Shown: piece by piece, positions 1 through 10,263 of the stretch | How the letters are laid out: each line of letters opens with the position of its first letter | Position numbering within the stretch: the stretch's first letter is position 1 | DNA from: an uncultured Woeseiaceae bacterium | Lineage (GTDB): Bacteria > Pseudomonadota > Gammaproteobacteria > Steroidobacterales > Woeseiaceae | Assembly (NCBI GenBank): GCA_947258485.1 | Contig: CAMYIS010000267.1 | Coordinates: 1-32,664, forward strand | Reading direction: 5' to 3' | Length of the DNA: 32,664 bases | Translations under genes and position numbers: made by a program | Notes under the pieces: model-generated | What the model was told of the DNA's origin: nothing | Databases searched by the model: none | Seen by the model: the letters and a program-made list of their open reading frames with translations, nothing else

Positions 1-242
1 TCGAGCAAATGTGACTGCGATCGGTAGTCCGACACGAACGTACCGCGACCCGCGACCCGGTCGACATAGCCTTCGTCATTCAACTCACGCAACGCACGAT
101 TTGCCGTCATGCGCGACACGCTCATTGACTCAACCAGTTCGTTTTCGGAGGGCACGCGATCGGCCGGCTGCAGCTCGCCCGATGAAATGCGCCCGATGAT
201 CAGGTCCTTTAGCTGTTGATAGCGCGGTTTGGCCTGGTTCAT
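1..242 (-). CDS. hutC: GntR/HutC-family transcriptional regulator, N-terminal wHTH part; runs off the left edge of the window
   Basis: Reverse strand from CAT at 240-242 reads MNQAKPRYQQLKDLIIGRISSGELQPADRVPSENELVESMSRMTANRALRELNDEGYVDRVAGRGTFVSDYRS, a typical GntR wHTH. ATGA overlap with the hutF stop; hut context. Confidence 0.88.
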   Translation of the reverse strand, partial: MNQAKPRYQQLKDLIIGRISSGELQPADRVPSENELVESMSVSRMTANRALRELNDEGYVDRVAGRGTFVSDYRSQSHLL

Positions 243-1450
243 CGCGCCTCTCCGAGCGCTTTCAGCATCGTTGCATACTCGGCCCGGGCTCGCGCCCGAT
301 CTACGTGCGCGGCATCAACGACACGCCAGTCGCCGTTGACCATGACGCGTTCGACGGGCAGCGGGTATCCCGAGAATACGAGCGCATCGAGCCGCGACTC
401 GTCGCCGTGGCCTGCGAGCATCGGGTCATCATCGCTAAGAACAATGAGATCGGCTGGCGCTCCTTTCGCAAGGCCGACAGTGGCCTGGCCGCCGGCCATC
501 GCACCGCCTTCGAGAACGCGTGAAAACAATTCGCTGCCGACATGGCTGTGGCGCAGTGATACGACGTTGCGGGACTGTGTCGCGAGCCGCACCGCCACGG
601 CCCCCGAGCCTGCCAGCGCGGCTGTCTCGTCGAAGTCCATGTGGGTGGCATGCACAAGCGACCAGCGCTCGGTTACACCGAGGTTCTCGAGCAACCAGCG
701 AACCGGCCGGCGGCCGTAAGCGGCCATGCACTGGTCGACTTCACGCTGCTGCTCGGCGATGTGCAGATGCATCGGCGCGTCATGGTCTGCGGCGACACGC
801 GCAATTTCCGCGAGCGACTCGTGACTGACCGCGCGCAGGCTGTGTGCCCCGATCCCGACGTTTACTGACTCGCTGGCATAGTCAGCCGCTCTCGTGTGAT
901 GTGCCAGGAACTCGTCGAGCGACATGGCGAAGTTACGTTGGTGCTCAGCGGGCTCAGGGTCGTTAAAACCGGCGCGCTCATAAAGCACGGGTATGTAGGT
1001 CAGGCGTATGCCGCTATCAGTCGCCGCCTGCACGATCGCCTGCAGCATCGCGTCCTGTTTGTCCAGGTGTCGAGGGTCGCGATGCAGGTAATGAAACTCG
1101 GCAACCGACGTGTAACCGCTGCTCAACATCTCACAGTAGACCTGCCGCGCGATCGCCGTCAGTGCCGGCGCGTCGACCTGCCCGGCAAGTTCGTACATGC
1201 GCTCGCGCCAGGTCCAGAAACTGTCACGCCCGCTCGGCGAACGCTGCTCGGTGTGCCCGGCCAACGCGCGCTGGAAAGCGTGGCTGTGTGCATTACAAAG
1301 ACCCGGGATGACGCAGCCCGCCAACGTATCGTCGGAAGACGGCTTGGCCGCCTTTTCGATGCCCTCGACGCGGCCTCGATCGATACGGAAACGAACATTG
1401 TCTGACCAACCGTCAGGCAATAGCGCTTTGCTGGCGAAAACGTAGCTCAT
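239..1450 (-). CDS. hutF: Formimidoylglutamate deiminase (amidohydrolase superfamily), apparently with an internal in-frame deletion
   Basis: MSYVFASKALLPDGW..., NAHSHAFQRALAGHTEQR, DSFWTWRERMYEL, HLHIAEQQREVDQC, WSLVHATH motifs. Start taken at the MSYVF Met (1450). Downstream of SGAVAV the usual CP(S)TEANLGDGIFP...GSDSH segment is absent. Confidence 0.85.
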   Translation of the reverse strand: MSYVFASKALLPDGWSDNVRFRIDRGRVEGIEKAAKPSSDDTLAGCVIPGLCNAHSHAFQRALAGHTEQRSPSGRDSFWTWRERMYELAGQVDAPALTAIARQVYCEMLSSGYTSVAEFHYLHRDPRHLDKQDAMLQAIVQAATDSGIRLTYIPVLYERAGFNDPEPAEHQRNFAMSLDEFLAHHTRAADYASESVNVGIGAHSLRAVSHESLAEIARVAADHDAPMHLHIAEQQREVDQCMAAYGRRPVRWLLENLGVTERWSLVHATHMDFDETAALAGSGAVAVRLATQSRNVVSLRHSHVGSELFSRVLEGGAMAGGQATVGLAKGAPADLIVLSDDDPMLAGHGDESRLDALVFSGYPLPVERVMVNGDWRVVDAAHVDRARARAEYATMLKALGEAR

Positions 1451-1466
1451 GGAGCCCTCTTGAGGT

Positions 1467-1476
1467 TGTATATACA
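1467..1476. promoter_or_regulatory. Probable HutC operator (perfect palindrome TGTATATACA) in the hutF/hutI divergent promoter region
   Basis: Palindromic TGTATATACA 17 nt upstream of the hutF start, between divergent hut genes; resembles the TGTA-N2-TACA HutC site described in Pseudomonas. Confidence 0.65.
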
Positions 1477-1521
1477 GGCTAGTACATGGTAATTTCGAAT
1501 GCAATTTCGCGGAGACAATCC

Positions 1522-2742
1522 ATGGCCGTTTGGGACCTGCTGCTGACGGACGCGCGCATCGCGACGCTCGCCGCCGGCTCGCCCGAATACGGCGAGATCA
1601 GCGATGGTGCCGTCGCCATTACCGACGGCATGATCGCCTGGTTGGGGCCCGAATCCGAACGGCCGGCCGGGAAATCCCGCAAGACGCGATCGCTGGGCGG
1701 GCGGTGGCTAACGCCCGCGCTGATCGATTGCCATACCCACCTGGTTTTTGCCGGCGACCGATCGCAGGAATTCGAGCAACGCCTCGAGGGCGTGAGCTAC
1801 GAAGAAATCGCCAACGCCGGTGGCGGAATTCTGTCGACCGTGCGTGCGACGCGAGCGGCATCGGCGGACGAGCTGTTCGATGCCGCCCTGCCGCGTGTCC
1901 AGGCACTTGCCGCCGAAGGCGCTGCGACCATAGAAATAAAATCCGGTTACGGACTCGACGTCATAAACGAGTTGAAGATGCTCGAAGTGGCGAGACGACT
2001 CGGCGAATCCACGGACATCACGATTCGCACCACGCTGCTCGCGGCGCACACGGTGCCACCCGAGTTCGAAGGCAAAGCCGACGATTACATCGATTTGATC
2101 AGTGATGAACTCCTTCCTGAAGTTGCGAAACGCGGACTCGCGGACGCCGTCGATGCTTACTGCGAGTCTATCGCTTTCAGCGCCCCGCAAATCGCAAGGC
2201 TGTTTCGCCAGGCTATAGATTTCGACTTGCCCGTCAAACTGCACGCCGATCAGCTCAGCGATGGAGGCGGCGCCGAACTCGCGGCCTACTTCAAGGCGCT
2301 CTCGGCCGATCACCTCGAATACACATCAGCGACGGGCGTTGAGGCGATGGCCAAAGCCGGCGCCGTCGCGGTTCTGCTGCCCGGTGCGTTCCTGACGCTG
2401 GGCGAAACCCAGCTGCCGCCGATCGAAACGCTCAGGGCGAATCGTGTACCCATTGCAATTGCCAGTGACTGCAATCCCGGCACATCTCCAATTTGCTCCT
2501 TGCGCAACGCCATGATTCTCGCGAGCCGCTTGTTCGGCCTGACGCCGCTCGAGTGTCTTGCCGGCACCACGCGCGAAGCCGCTCGTGCGCTGGGCTTGTC
2601 GCCGGATCGCGGCACGCTCGAAGTCGGTAAACGCGCCGACATCGCGATCTGGGACATCAGTCATCCGCGCGAACTCGCGTACTGGGTGGGAACGCCGCAG
2701 CTGGCGGAATTAATAATAGGTGGGCACACTACACGCCCTTGA
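1522..2742 (+). CDS. hutI: Imidazolonepropionase
   Basis: MAVWDLLLTDARIATL..., DCHTHLVFAGDRSQEFEQRL, IEIKSGYGLD, KLHADQLSDGGGAELAA, SADHLEYTS, SDCNPGTSPICSLRNAM. ATG at 1522 preceded by GGAGAC. Confidence 0.95.
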   Translation: MAVWDLLLTDARIATLAAGSPEYGEISDGAVAITDGMIAWLGPESERPAGKSRKTRSLGGRWLTPALIDCHTHLVFAGDRSQEFEQRLEGVSYEEIANAGGGILSTVRATRAASADELFDAALPRVQALAAEGAATIEIKSGYGLDVINELKMLEVARRLGESTDITIRTTLLAAHTVPPEFEGKADDYIDLISDELLPEVAKRGLADAVDAYCESIAFSAPQIARLFRQAIDFDLPVKLHADQLSDGGGAELAAYFKALSADHLEYTSATGVEAMAKAGAVAVLLPGAFLTLGETQLPPIETLRANRVPIAIASDCNPGTSPICSLRNAMILASRLFGLTPLECLAGTTREAARALGLSPDRGTLEVGKRADIAIWDISHPRELAYWVGTPQLAELIIGGHTTRP

Positions 2743-3965
2743 ACGCCCACCTCGTCCAATCCCGCAGTTTTATCCTGACCCTGGGCGTGCTTACGGCCAT
2801 GGCGGCATTGACTGTGGATCTCAGCCTGCCCGCCATTCCTTCCATGGTCGACGCGCTCGACTCGACCCTGACACGCGGCCAGCAGATCGTCGGCATTTTC
2901 ATGGCCGGCATGGCCATAGGGCAAATCCCCGCCGGCCTGTTCTCCGATCGGCTCGGTCGCATGCCCACCCTATATTTGGGCATGGCGCTGTTTGCGATCG
3001 CTGCAACAGTGGCTGCCGCGGCCAGCGACATGGAGTGGCTTCTGGCCGCTCGTTTTGTACAAGGCATTGGCGCCGCTTCGGCCGTCGTGCTGTCGAGAGC
3101 CATCGTGCGAGATATTGCTTCAGGCCGGGACGCGGCACGCCTGATGTCATTGATGACGATGATATTTACGGCGGCCCCTGTCATCGCGCCGACGTTCGGT
3201 GCATTGCTCGTCGCACAATGGGGCTGGCGAGCGCCGTTTATTGCGATCGCCATCTGCGCCTACCTGACGATTATCGCGATCAGGAAGAACCTCGTTGAGA
3301 CGCACAAACCCGAAATCAGCGAACACCCGGTCCGGCAGCTCATTTCCAGTTTCGGCGAGTTCTTCTCTCATCGCCAGAGTATTTTCGGACTGCTGCTGCT
3401 ACTGTTGCCGCCGGCGGGATTTCTGTCGGTCATCGCCGTATCGGCGGCACTGGCCGTCGAAATCTATGGCTACTCGGTGCAGGCATACGGCCTGATCTTT
3501 GCCTGCGCCGGGCTATCGATATTGGCGGGATCGGCCCTGAATCGTCTGCTCGTCATGCACTTCGACCAGCTGCAGCTCATCGGCATTAGTGTTGGCATCA
3601 TCTTCGCCGCCAGCGCGCAGCTGGCAATCATCGCCTGGCTGGACTTCGCGCCCTTCTGGTGGCTGTGGCTATGTGTTTGCCTGTTCATGTTTACGATCGC
3701 CATCCTGATGTCCAATACCATGGTCGTCGCGCTGGACCCCTTGCCAAGAATCGCAGGAGTCGCCTCATCCATTGTCGGCACGCTGCAAAACCTTTCCGGC
3801 GCAGGCGGCGCGCTGTTCGCGGCACTGATCTATGACGGTTCGGTTCGCAACGCGGTGATCCTCATGGCGGTCGTCGGACTGCTCACGACCCTGATTTTCC
3901 TGCTACGCCCACTCATCGCCCCGGGACCGTTAGTGCACCATCCCGACGAGCTGGCGCGCGATTAG
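2739..3965 (+). CDS. MFS transporter, Bcr/CflA drug-resistance-type
   Basis: TTG start overlapping the hutI TGA (TTGA). Multiple TM segments; DLSLPAIPSM, IGQIPAGLFSDRLGRMPTLYLGM, RFVQGIGAASAVVLSRAIVRD, APVIAPTFGALL as in the Bcr/CflA subfamily. Confidence 0.85.
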   Translation: MNAHLVQSRSFILTLGVLTAMAALTVDLSLPAIPSMVDALDSTLTRGQQIVGIFMAGMAIGQIPAGLFSDRLGRMPTLYLGMALFAIAATVAAAASDMEWLLAARFVQGIGAASAVVLSRAIVRDIASGRDAARLMSLMTMIFTAAPVIAPTFGALLVAQWGWRAPFIAIAICAYLTIIAIRKNLVETHKPEISEHPVRQLISSFGEFFSHRQSIFGLLLLLLPPAGFLSVIAVSAALAVEIYGYSVQAYGLIFACAGLSILAGSALNRLLVMHFDQLQLIGISVGIIFAASAQLAIIAWLDFAPFWWLWLCVCLFMFTIAILMSNTMVVALDPLPRIAGVASSIVGTLQNLSGAGGALFAALIYDGSVRNAVILMAVVGLLTTLIFLLRPLIAPGPLVHHPDELARD

Positions 3966-4081
3966 TCGAGCGGCTGGTATACTGCGCGCCACCCGGAAAA
4001 AACTCCAAACTCAATCTGATATCGCGCGGCGGGCTCCAGTATGAAAGACCGCTGCGCGGCCACAACCAAAGAGAGTTATTC

Positions 4082-6832
4082 ATGCGTAAACATCTGGCTC
4101 CAGCGGCCCTAGCGTCGTTTGTTCTGCTGGCTTTCGCTTCCATCGCGACGGCCGCCGATATTGATATTCCCTACACCGAGTACACGCTCGACAACGGCCT
4201 CAGGCTGATCGTCCATGAGGACAACAAGGCGCCCATCGTCGCTGTGAATGTCTGGTATCACGTCGGCTCCAAGAACGAGAAACCCGGCAAAACGGGCTTC
4301 GCGCACCTGTTCGAGCACCTGATGTTCAACGGCACCGAGAACTACGACGACGAGTACTTCAAGCCCTTCGAACGCGTTGGTGCCACCGACATGAACGGTA
4401 CGACAAACTTTGATCGCACCAACTATTTCCAGAATGTTCCGAAAACTGCGCTCGACATGGCGCTCTGGATGGAATCCGACCGCATGGGCCACATGTTGGG
4501 CGCCGTCACGCAGGAGAAACTCGACGAACAGCGCGGCGTCGTACAAAACGAGAAACGCCAGGGTGAAAACCAACCCTACGGAAAGGTATGGAGCCACGTA
4601 TTTGAAGGCGCGTTTCCGGAAGGCCACCCCTACTCATGGTCGGTGATTGGATCCATGGAGGATCTAAATGCGGCGAGCCTCGAGGACGTACAGGAATGGT
4701 TCAAGACCTACTACGGTCCCAACAATGCTGTCCTGGCCATTGCCGGTGACGTTGTCGCCGACGAAGTCTTCGAAAAGGTCAAACTGTACTTTGGCGACAT
4801 TCCGCCGGGGCCACCGATATCCAAGTACGACGTCTGGGAAGTTCAGCTGGAGAGCGACAAGCACGAAGTCCTGCAGGACCGTGTGCCACAGGCGCGGTAT
4901 TACAGGATCTGGGGCGGCCCACATCTCACGTCAGGGGATGCCGATTTGCTTAACCTCGCCGGCGATGTCCTGGCCGGCGGCAAGAATTCTCGGCTGTTCG
5001 AGCGCCTGGTGTACAACGAGCAGATCGCCACGAGTGCTCAGGCCTTCATGTTCGCAAACGAGATTGCCGGGATGTTCGCGATCGTCATCACGGCACAGCC
5101 CGGCGGTGATGTAGAAGCCATCAAGCGCGCCGTCGACGAGGAAGTCGATCGACTCATGCAGGAAGGTATATCCAAGGACGAGCTAGAGCGAGTCAAGGCC
5201 GCGAGGCGCGGCGGTTTCGTTCGTGGCATCGAGCGCATCGGTGGTTTCGGCGGCAAGTCCGACGTGCTTGCCAGGAACGCCGTGTATGCCGGAAGCCCGG
5301 ATTTTTACAAGGTCCAGCTGCAGCGATTCGAAAACGCGTCCACCGATTCGATCGAAGCCGCAATCGACCGCTGGTTAGAGGCCGGTGCGTATCATCTCGA
5401 GGTCCGACCGTTCCCGGAACTGAGCGCTGCGAGCGAAGGCGCCGATCGTTCCGGCGTTCCTGAAACGACGTTGTTCCCCGAAGTGGCATTCAGCGAATTT
5501 CAGCGTGACACGCTATCGAACGGTCTTGAACTGATCGTTGCAACGCGCAGGTCGATTCCGACGATCAGAATGAGTCTGCGCTTCGATGCCGGCTTCGCAT
5601 CCGATCAGTTCGGCGAGCCCGGCACATCGAGCCTCGCGATGACAATGCTGGACGAAGGCACTAAACGACGCACGGCGCTGCAAATTAGCGATGAACTCGA
5701 TCGCATCAGCGCCACGATCGGCGCGGGCTCGAACCTGGATTCCTCAATCGTCGCGCTCGACACGCTGTCTGAAAACCTGGACAAAGCGCTAGATATTTAT
5801 GCTGACGTAATACTGAACCCGGCGTTTCCCGAAGCCGATCTCGAGCGTCTGCGCAAGCAGCGACTTGCGCAGATCCAGCAGGAAAAGAACCAGCCCGTGC
5901 AAATGGCATTGCGCACTTTCCCGAAGCTGCTGTTCGGCGATGGTCACGCCTACGCGATGCCGTTTACGGGGTCCGGCACCGAGGCTTCGGTGGCGCGCAT
6001 AACGCGCAACTCGCTGGTCAATTATCACAGGACCTGGTTCAAGCCTAACAACGGCACGTTGATTGTCGTCGGCGATACCACGCTGGCAGAGATCAAGCCC
6101 AAGCTCGAGAAGCAGTTCGCGAAATGGAAGCCGGGCGACATGCCGACGAAGAATATCGGCCTCGTTGAAATCGGCAAGAAAGAACGCGTATTCCTGATCG
6201 ACCGCCCGGGCTCGGAGCAATCGATCATATTCGCAGGCAACGTCGCGCCACCGGCTGGCAAGGTCAACGAGATCGCGCTCGAGACAATGAACGAGATCAT
6301 CGGCGGAAGCTTCACCTCGCGCATTAACATGAACCTCCGAGAGGACAAGAGCTGGGCCTACGGCGCGTTTACGTTCATCCCGGATGCCGCGGGTCAGCGC
6401 CCGTTTATCGCTTACGCGCCAGTGCAGACCGACAAGACCATGGAATCCATGGCTGAAATCAAGCGTGAGCTGGGCGAATACCTGTCATCTAACCCGGCGA
6501 CCGATGCCGAGATGGCAAAGGTCAAAGACAACAACACGCTAAGCCTGCCGGGCCGATGGGAAACCAACGCAGCGGTATTGCGCGACATCGGCGAGATCGT
6601 GACCTACGGCCTGCCGGATAACTACTGGGATACTTATGCGGATTCCGTTCGCGGGCTGTCGCTCGAACAGATCAACGACGTTGCCGGGCAAGCCATCAAG
6701 CCCGATAACCTCACCTGGGTAGTCGTCGGCGATAGGGAGAAGATCGAATCGCGCATTCGCGAGCTCGAACTGGGCGAGATTACGCAAATCGACGCTGACG
6801 GAAACATCGTCGTCTCGACGTCGGCAAACTGA
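4082..6832 (+). CDS. M16-family zinc metallopeptidase (two-domain, signal peptide)
   Basis: Signal-like N-terminus [26 protein letters not shown]; inverted zinc motif HLFEHLMF (HxxEH); second M16-like domain; 916 aa. Confidence 0.93.
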   Translation: MRKHLAPAALASFVLLAFASIATAADIDIPYTEYTLDNGLRLIVHEDNKAPIVAVNVWYHVGSKNEKPGKTGFAHLFEHLMFNGTENYDDEYFKPFERVGATDMNGTTNFDRTNYFQNVPKTALDMALWMESDRMGHMLGAVTQEKLDEQRGVVQNEKRQGENQPYGKVWSHVFEGAFPEGHPYSWSVIGSMEDLNAASLEDVQEWFKTYYGPNNAVLAIAGDVVADEVFEKVKLYFGDIPPGPPISKYDVWEVQLESDKHEVLQDRVPQARYYRIWGGPHLTSGDADLLNLAGDVLAGGKNSRLFERLVYNEQIATSAQAFMFANEIAGMFAIVITAQPGGDVEAIKRAVDEEVDRLMQEGISKDELERVKAARRGGFVRGIERIGGFGGKSDVLARNAVYAGSPDFYKVQLQRFENASTDSIEAAIDRWLEAGAYHLEVRPFPELSAASEGADRSGVPETTLFPEVAFSEFQRDTLSNGLELIVATRRSIPTIRMSLRFDAGFASDQFGEPGTSSLAMTMLDEGTKRRTALQISDELDRISATIGAGSNLDSSIVALDTLSENLDKALDIYADVILNPAFPEADLERLRKQRLAQIQQEKNQPVQMALRTFPKLLFGDGHAYAMPFTGSGTEASVARITRNSLVNYHRTWFKPNNGTLIVVGDTTLAEIKPKLEKQFAKWKPGDMPTKNIGLVEIGKKERVFLIDRPGSEQSIIFAGNVAPPAGKVNEIALETMNEIIGGSFTSRINMNLREDKSWAYGAFTFIPDAAGQRPFIAYAPVQTDKTMESMAEIKRELGEYLSSNPATDAEMAKVKDNNTLSLPGRWETNAAVLRDIGEIVTYGLPDNYWDTYADSVRGLSLEQINDVAGQAIKPDNLTWVVVGDREKIESRIRELELGEITQIDADGNIVVSTSAN

Positions 6833-6858
6833 CCTGCACGCCGGGCGCCCGCTACATA

Positions 6859-8076
6859 ATGACAGCAAGAACAGTAATCGACCGAATATTGTCAGGCAGC
6901 CTCGTGCTGCAGATCGCGGTTGGCATCGTTGCCGGTGTCGGTTTATCGCTGAGCTGGCCAGACGCCGCAAAAGCGTCGATGCTGCTTGGCAATTTGTTCG
7001 TTCAGGCGCTCAAAGCGGTAGCGCCCGTTCTGGTCCTGGTGCTGGTCGCCTCGGCGATAGCGAATCGCCGCGTGAGCCACACTTCGCAGATCCGGCCCAT
7101 CGTCATTTTATATCTCATCGGAACGGGCGCGGCCGCACTGCTGGCGGTAACGATGAGCACGCTGTTTCCCACCACGCTTGCGCTGCAAGTACCGGAAATA
7201 AGTGCGAGCGCTCCAAAGGGAATCACCGAAGTGCTCGGCGGGCTATTGCAGAAACTCGTCGACAACCCGGTCAACGCCATACTGACCGGAAACTTCATCG
7301 GTATTCTCGTCTGGGGCGTACTGTTGGGCATTTTCCTGCATTACGCCGCGGAATCTACACGGCAGATGCTCAAGGATATTTCAGACGCCGTAACGCACAT
7401 CGTCCGGCTGGTCATTCGCCTCGCGCCAGTCGGAATATTCGGACTCGTCGCCGGCAACCTGGCCGAGTCGGGCCTGTCGGTGCTCGGCGGCTACGCGCGA
7501 ATCCTGACCGTGCTGCTGGGGAGCATGCTGATCATGGCCCTGTTGATCAATCCCCTGATTGTCTGGGTAAAAACGCGCAGGAATCCATACCCGATAGTAC
7601 TGGCGGCGCTCAGGGAAAGCGGCGTCACGGCGTTTTTTACGCGAAGCTCAGCGGCCAATATTCCGGTCAACCTGGCGCTGTGCGAAAGACTTGATTTGGA
7701 GAAGGATACTTACGCTGTGTCCATTCCCCTCGGCGCGACCATCAACATGGGCGGTGCCGCCATTACGATCACCGTACTGACGCTGGCGGCCGCGCATACC
7801 CTCGGCATCAGTGTCGACATGCCAACGGCGCTCTTGCTCAGCGTCGTTGCGGCCTTGTCGGCCTGCGGGGCATCGGGCGTTGCCGGGGGATCGCTGTTGC
7901 TGATTCCGCTGAGCTGCGGTTTGTTCGGCATATCGAACGACGTCGCGATGCAGGTCGTTGCCGTCGGATTCGTCATCAGCATCCTGCAGGATTCGGCGGA
8001 AACGGCACTGAACAGTTCGACAGACGTGGTATTCACCGCGGCCGTGGCGGCCAAAGAGCCACAATCATCGCCTTAA
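6859..8076 (+). CDS. sstT: Serine/threonine:Na+ symporter, SstT-like (DAACS family)
   Basis: [86 protein letters not shown]; 405 aa. Confidence 0.88.
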   Translation: MTARTVIDRILSGSLVLQIAVGIVAGVGLSLSWPDAAKASMLLGNLFVQALKAVAPVLVLVLVASAIANRRVSHTSQIRPIVILYLIGTGAAALLAVTMSTLFPTTLALQVPEISASAPKGITEVLGGLLQKLVDNPVNAILTGNFIGILVWGVLLGIFLHYAAESTRQMLKDISDAVTHIVRLVIRLAPVGIFGLVAGNLAESGLSVLGGYARILTVLLGSMLIMALLINPLIVWVKTRRNPYPIVLAALRESGVTAFFTRSSAANIPVNLALCERLDLEKDTYAVSIPLGATINMGGAAITITVLTLAAAHTLGISVDMPTALLLSVVAALSACGASGVAGGSLLLIPLSCGLFGISNDVAMQVVAVGFVISILQDSAETALNSSTDVVFTAAVAAKEPQSSP

Positions 8077-8657
8077 GGCAGCCGGCGTAATACGTTAGAC
8101 AGTTCTTTGCGCGATTGGCCCGGCGTCAGCTTCGGGTAGCCAAACCAGAAAAGACCCACGACAAATGCCTGCGACGGATCGACGCCAATAATGTCGAAGA
8201 AGCGCGGATCTCTCGTGATGTCGCCCGTCGTCCATTTGGATCCGACGCCAGCTCTCCACAGATACAGCATGAAGTTCTGCACGGCAGCACAGCACGCCGC
8301 ATAGTCCTCTTGTTGCCGCAACTCGTCGGCGCTGCGTTCGCAGGTCACGACCAGCCAGCCCGGCTTCTCCGCCCAACTCTCGCGCTTGTGCAGCGCCAGT
8401 TCATCGCCTTTCTTTTCTGCCGTAATCCGCCGGCAAAGATCGAGTATTTTTTGCACCGTGTGTTCGCCCGGGAGAATAAAGCGCCAGGGTTCCGTTACGT
8501 GGTGATTCGGTGCCCACGTTGCAGCCTCGAGAGCATCGCGCACAAGCTCATCCGGCACCGGCGTCTGCAAGAAGAGGCTGATCGTACGCCGCCCTTGCAG
8601 AACTTCCGCGAACTCCCGCAGCTCCTGCGTTTCGTAACTGGGTGGGCGCTTCTTCAT
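8073..8657 (-). CDS. Nitroreductase-family protein
   Basis: [39 protein letters not shown], typical of the nitroreductase fold. Start at MKKRPP (8657), with ATGA overlap with the upstream thiolase stop. Confidence 0.85.
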   Translation of the reverse strand: MKKRPPSYETQELREFAEVLQGRRTISLFLQTPVPDELVRDALEAATWAPNHHVTEPWRFILPGEHTVQKILDLCRRITAEKKGDELALHKRESWAEKPGWLVVTCERSADELRQQEDYAACCAAVQNFMLYLWRAGVGSKWTTGDITRDPRFFDIIGVDPSQAFVVGLFWFGYPKLTPGQSRKELSNVLRRLP

Positions 8658-9862
8658 CAGACCCGTTCGATGATCATGGCGATGCCCTGACCGACACCAA
8701 TGCACATCGTGCAAAGTGCGAGCTGCCCTCCGCTGCGCCGCAGCTGGTAGGCCGCCGTCGTAACGAGCCGCGCGCCGGACATGCCAAGTGGATGTCCCAG
8801 GGCAATCGCGCCGCCGTTGGGATTGACGTGCGGAGCGTCATCGGCGACACCCAGCTGTCGCAAAGTCGCCAGCCCCTGTGCAGCGAAGGCTTCGTTGAGC
8901 TCGATGACATCCATCTGTCCGATGGTCATTCCGCATTGCTCGAGAACCTTTTGAGACGCAGGCGCAGGGCCGATGCCCATAATCCGCGGTTCGACGCCCG
9001 CGACGGCCCAGCCCACCACCCGTGCCAGCGGTTCGAGCCCTTGAGATTCGGCTGACTTTTCAGAAGCGACGAGCATCGCGCAAGCACCATCATTGATTCC
9101 CGATGCGTTGCCGGCCGTGATCGTACCACCCTCACGAACGATGGGATTGAGCTTGGCCAGACCCTCGATCGTGGACCCGTGCCGCGGATGTTCATCCGTA
9201 TCCACGATAACTGCATCGCCGCGCCGCTGCGGCACCGTCACCGGAATGATTTCGTCATCGAAGTGGCCGGCCGCGCTGGCCGCCTCGGCGCGCTGCTGGC
9301 TGCGCAACGCGAACTGGTCCTGGTCCTCGCGTGATATCAGGAAACCGTCAGCGACATTCTCGGCCGTTTCGGACATCGAATCGATACCGTATTGCGCTTC
9401 CAGTTTTTTGTTGACGAAGCGCCATCCCAGCGTCGTATCGTAGAGCTCGGCGTTTCTGCCAAATGCAGCTGTCTGTTTGGGCATGACGAAAGGCGCGCGT
9501 GACATCGACTCGACGCCGCCCGCTAAGCCCAACTCGATTGCGCCCGTGCGAATGCCGTCGGCAATATTACCGATAGCATTCATACCGGATCCGCAGAGAC
9601 GATTTACGGTGACTGCCGGAACCGTAACGGGTAGGCCTGCCAGCAGCAATGACATGCGCGCGACGTTGCGATTGTCCTCTCCTGCCTGGTTCGCACAGCC
9701 ATACGCGAGGTCTTCGACCGCGACAGGATTCAGGTTTTCGTTGCGCTCGAGCAATGCCGCTATCGGAACTGCGCCGAGATCGTCGGCGCGTACCGAGGAC
9801 AAAGCGCCGCCGTACCGGCCAATGGGCGTTCGCACCGCATCACAAATAAACGCCTCGGCCAT
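8657..9862 (-). CDS. Thiolase, 3-oxoadipyl-CoA thiolase (PcaF/PaaJ)-like
   Basis: [104 protein letters not shown]. Close to PcaF by eye. Confidence 0.88.
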   Translation of the reverse strand: MAEAFICDAVRTPIGRYGGALSSVRADDLGAVPIAALLERNENLNPVAVEDLAYGCANQAGEDNRNVARMSLLLAGLPVTVPAVTVNRLCGSGMNAIGNIADGIRTGAIELGLAGGVESMSRAPFVMPKQTAAFGRNAELYDTTLGWRFVNKKLEAQYGIDSMSETAENVADGFLISREDQDQFALRSQQRAEAASAAGHFDDEIIPVTVPQRRGDAVIVDTDEHPRHGSTIEGLAKLNPIVREGGTITAGNASGINDGACAMLVASEKSAESQGLEPLARVVGWAVAGVEPRIMGIGPAPASQKVLEQCGMTIGQMDVIELNEAFAAQGLATLRQLGVADDAPHVNPNGGAIALGHPLGMSGARLVTTAAYQLRRSGGQLALCTMCIGVGQGIAMIIERV

Positions 9863-9901
9863 ATTCTTTCCTACTTCAAACCCACCGTCATGCGACGCCC
9901 A

Positions 9902-10180
9902 TCAGTCGAGCCCCAGTTCGAATCCGGCCTCGAGTTCCTGCCGCGAATACGCACGGAACGCGATCATGGTTTCGGTTTCGACGATGCCCTCCTGGAGGCG
10001 CATCTTGTCGCTGATCACATCGGCAAGGTCCTCGTTCTTGGCAACCCTCACGATAGCAACGAGGTCGTAACGGCCTGCAACGGAAAAAACCTCGGAAACG
10101 CCCACCATGTCCGCTATCTTGTCGGCCAGGTCCGGAATGCGGTTCGTTTCCGCTTTTATTAGAACGATCGCTGTAACCAT
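9902..10180 (-). CDS. Single-domain Lrp/AsnC ligand-binding (RAM) protein
   Basis: 92 aa, MVTAIVLIKAETNRIPDLADKIADMVGVSEVFSVAGRYDLVAIVRVAKNEDLADVISDKM; RAM fold without an HTH. Confidence 0.85.
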   Translation of the reverse strand: MVTAIVLIKAETNRIPDLADKIADMVGVSEVFSVAGRYDLVAIVRVAKNEDLADVISDKMRLQEGIVETETMIAFRAYSRQELEAGFELGLD

Positions 10181-10263
10181 GGGGGTCTCCGTGCCCTTCT
10201 CGTGAGCACGAAGCCTAACATTAGCCGACGCCGTTCGACGCCGTTATGCATCAGCGGCGCGTG

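Noticed and set aside
10226-10245. Tandem 10-nt direct repeat cgacgccgtt x2
   Set aside because: Only two copies in GC-rich intergenic DNA; could be chance and shows no further periodicity.
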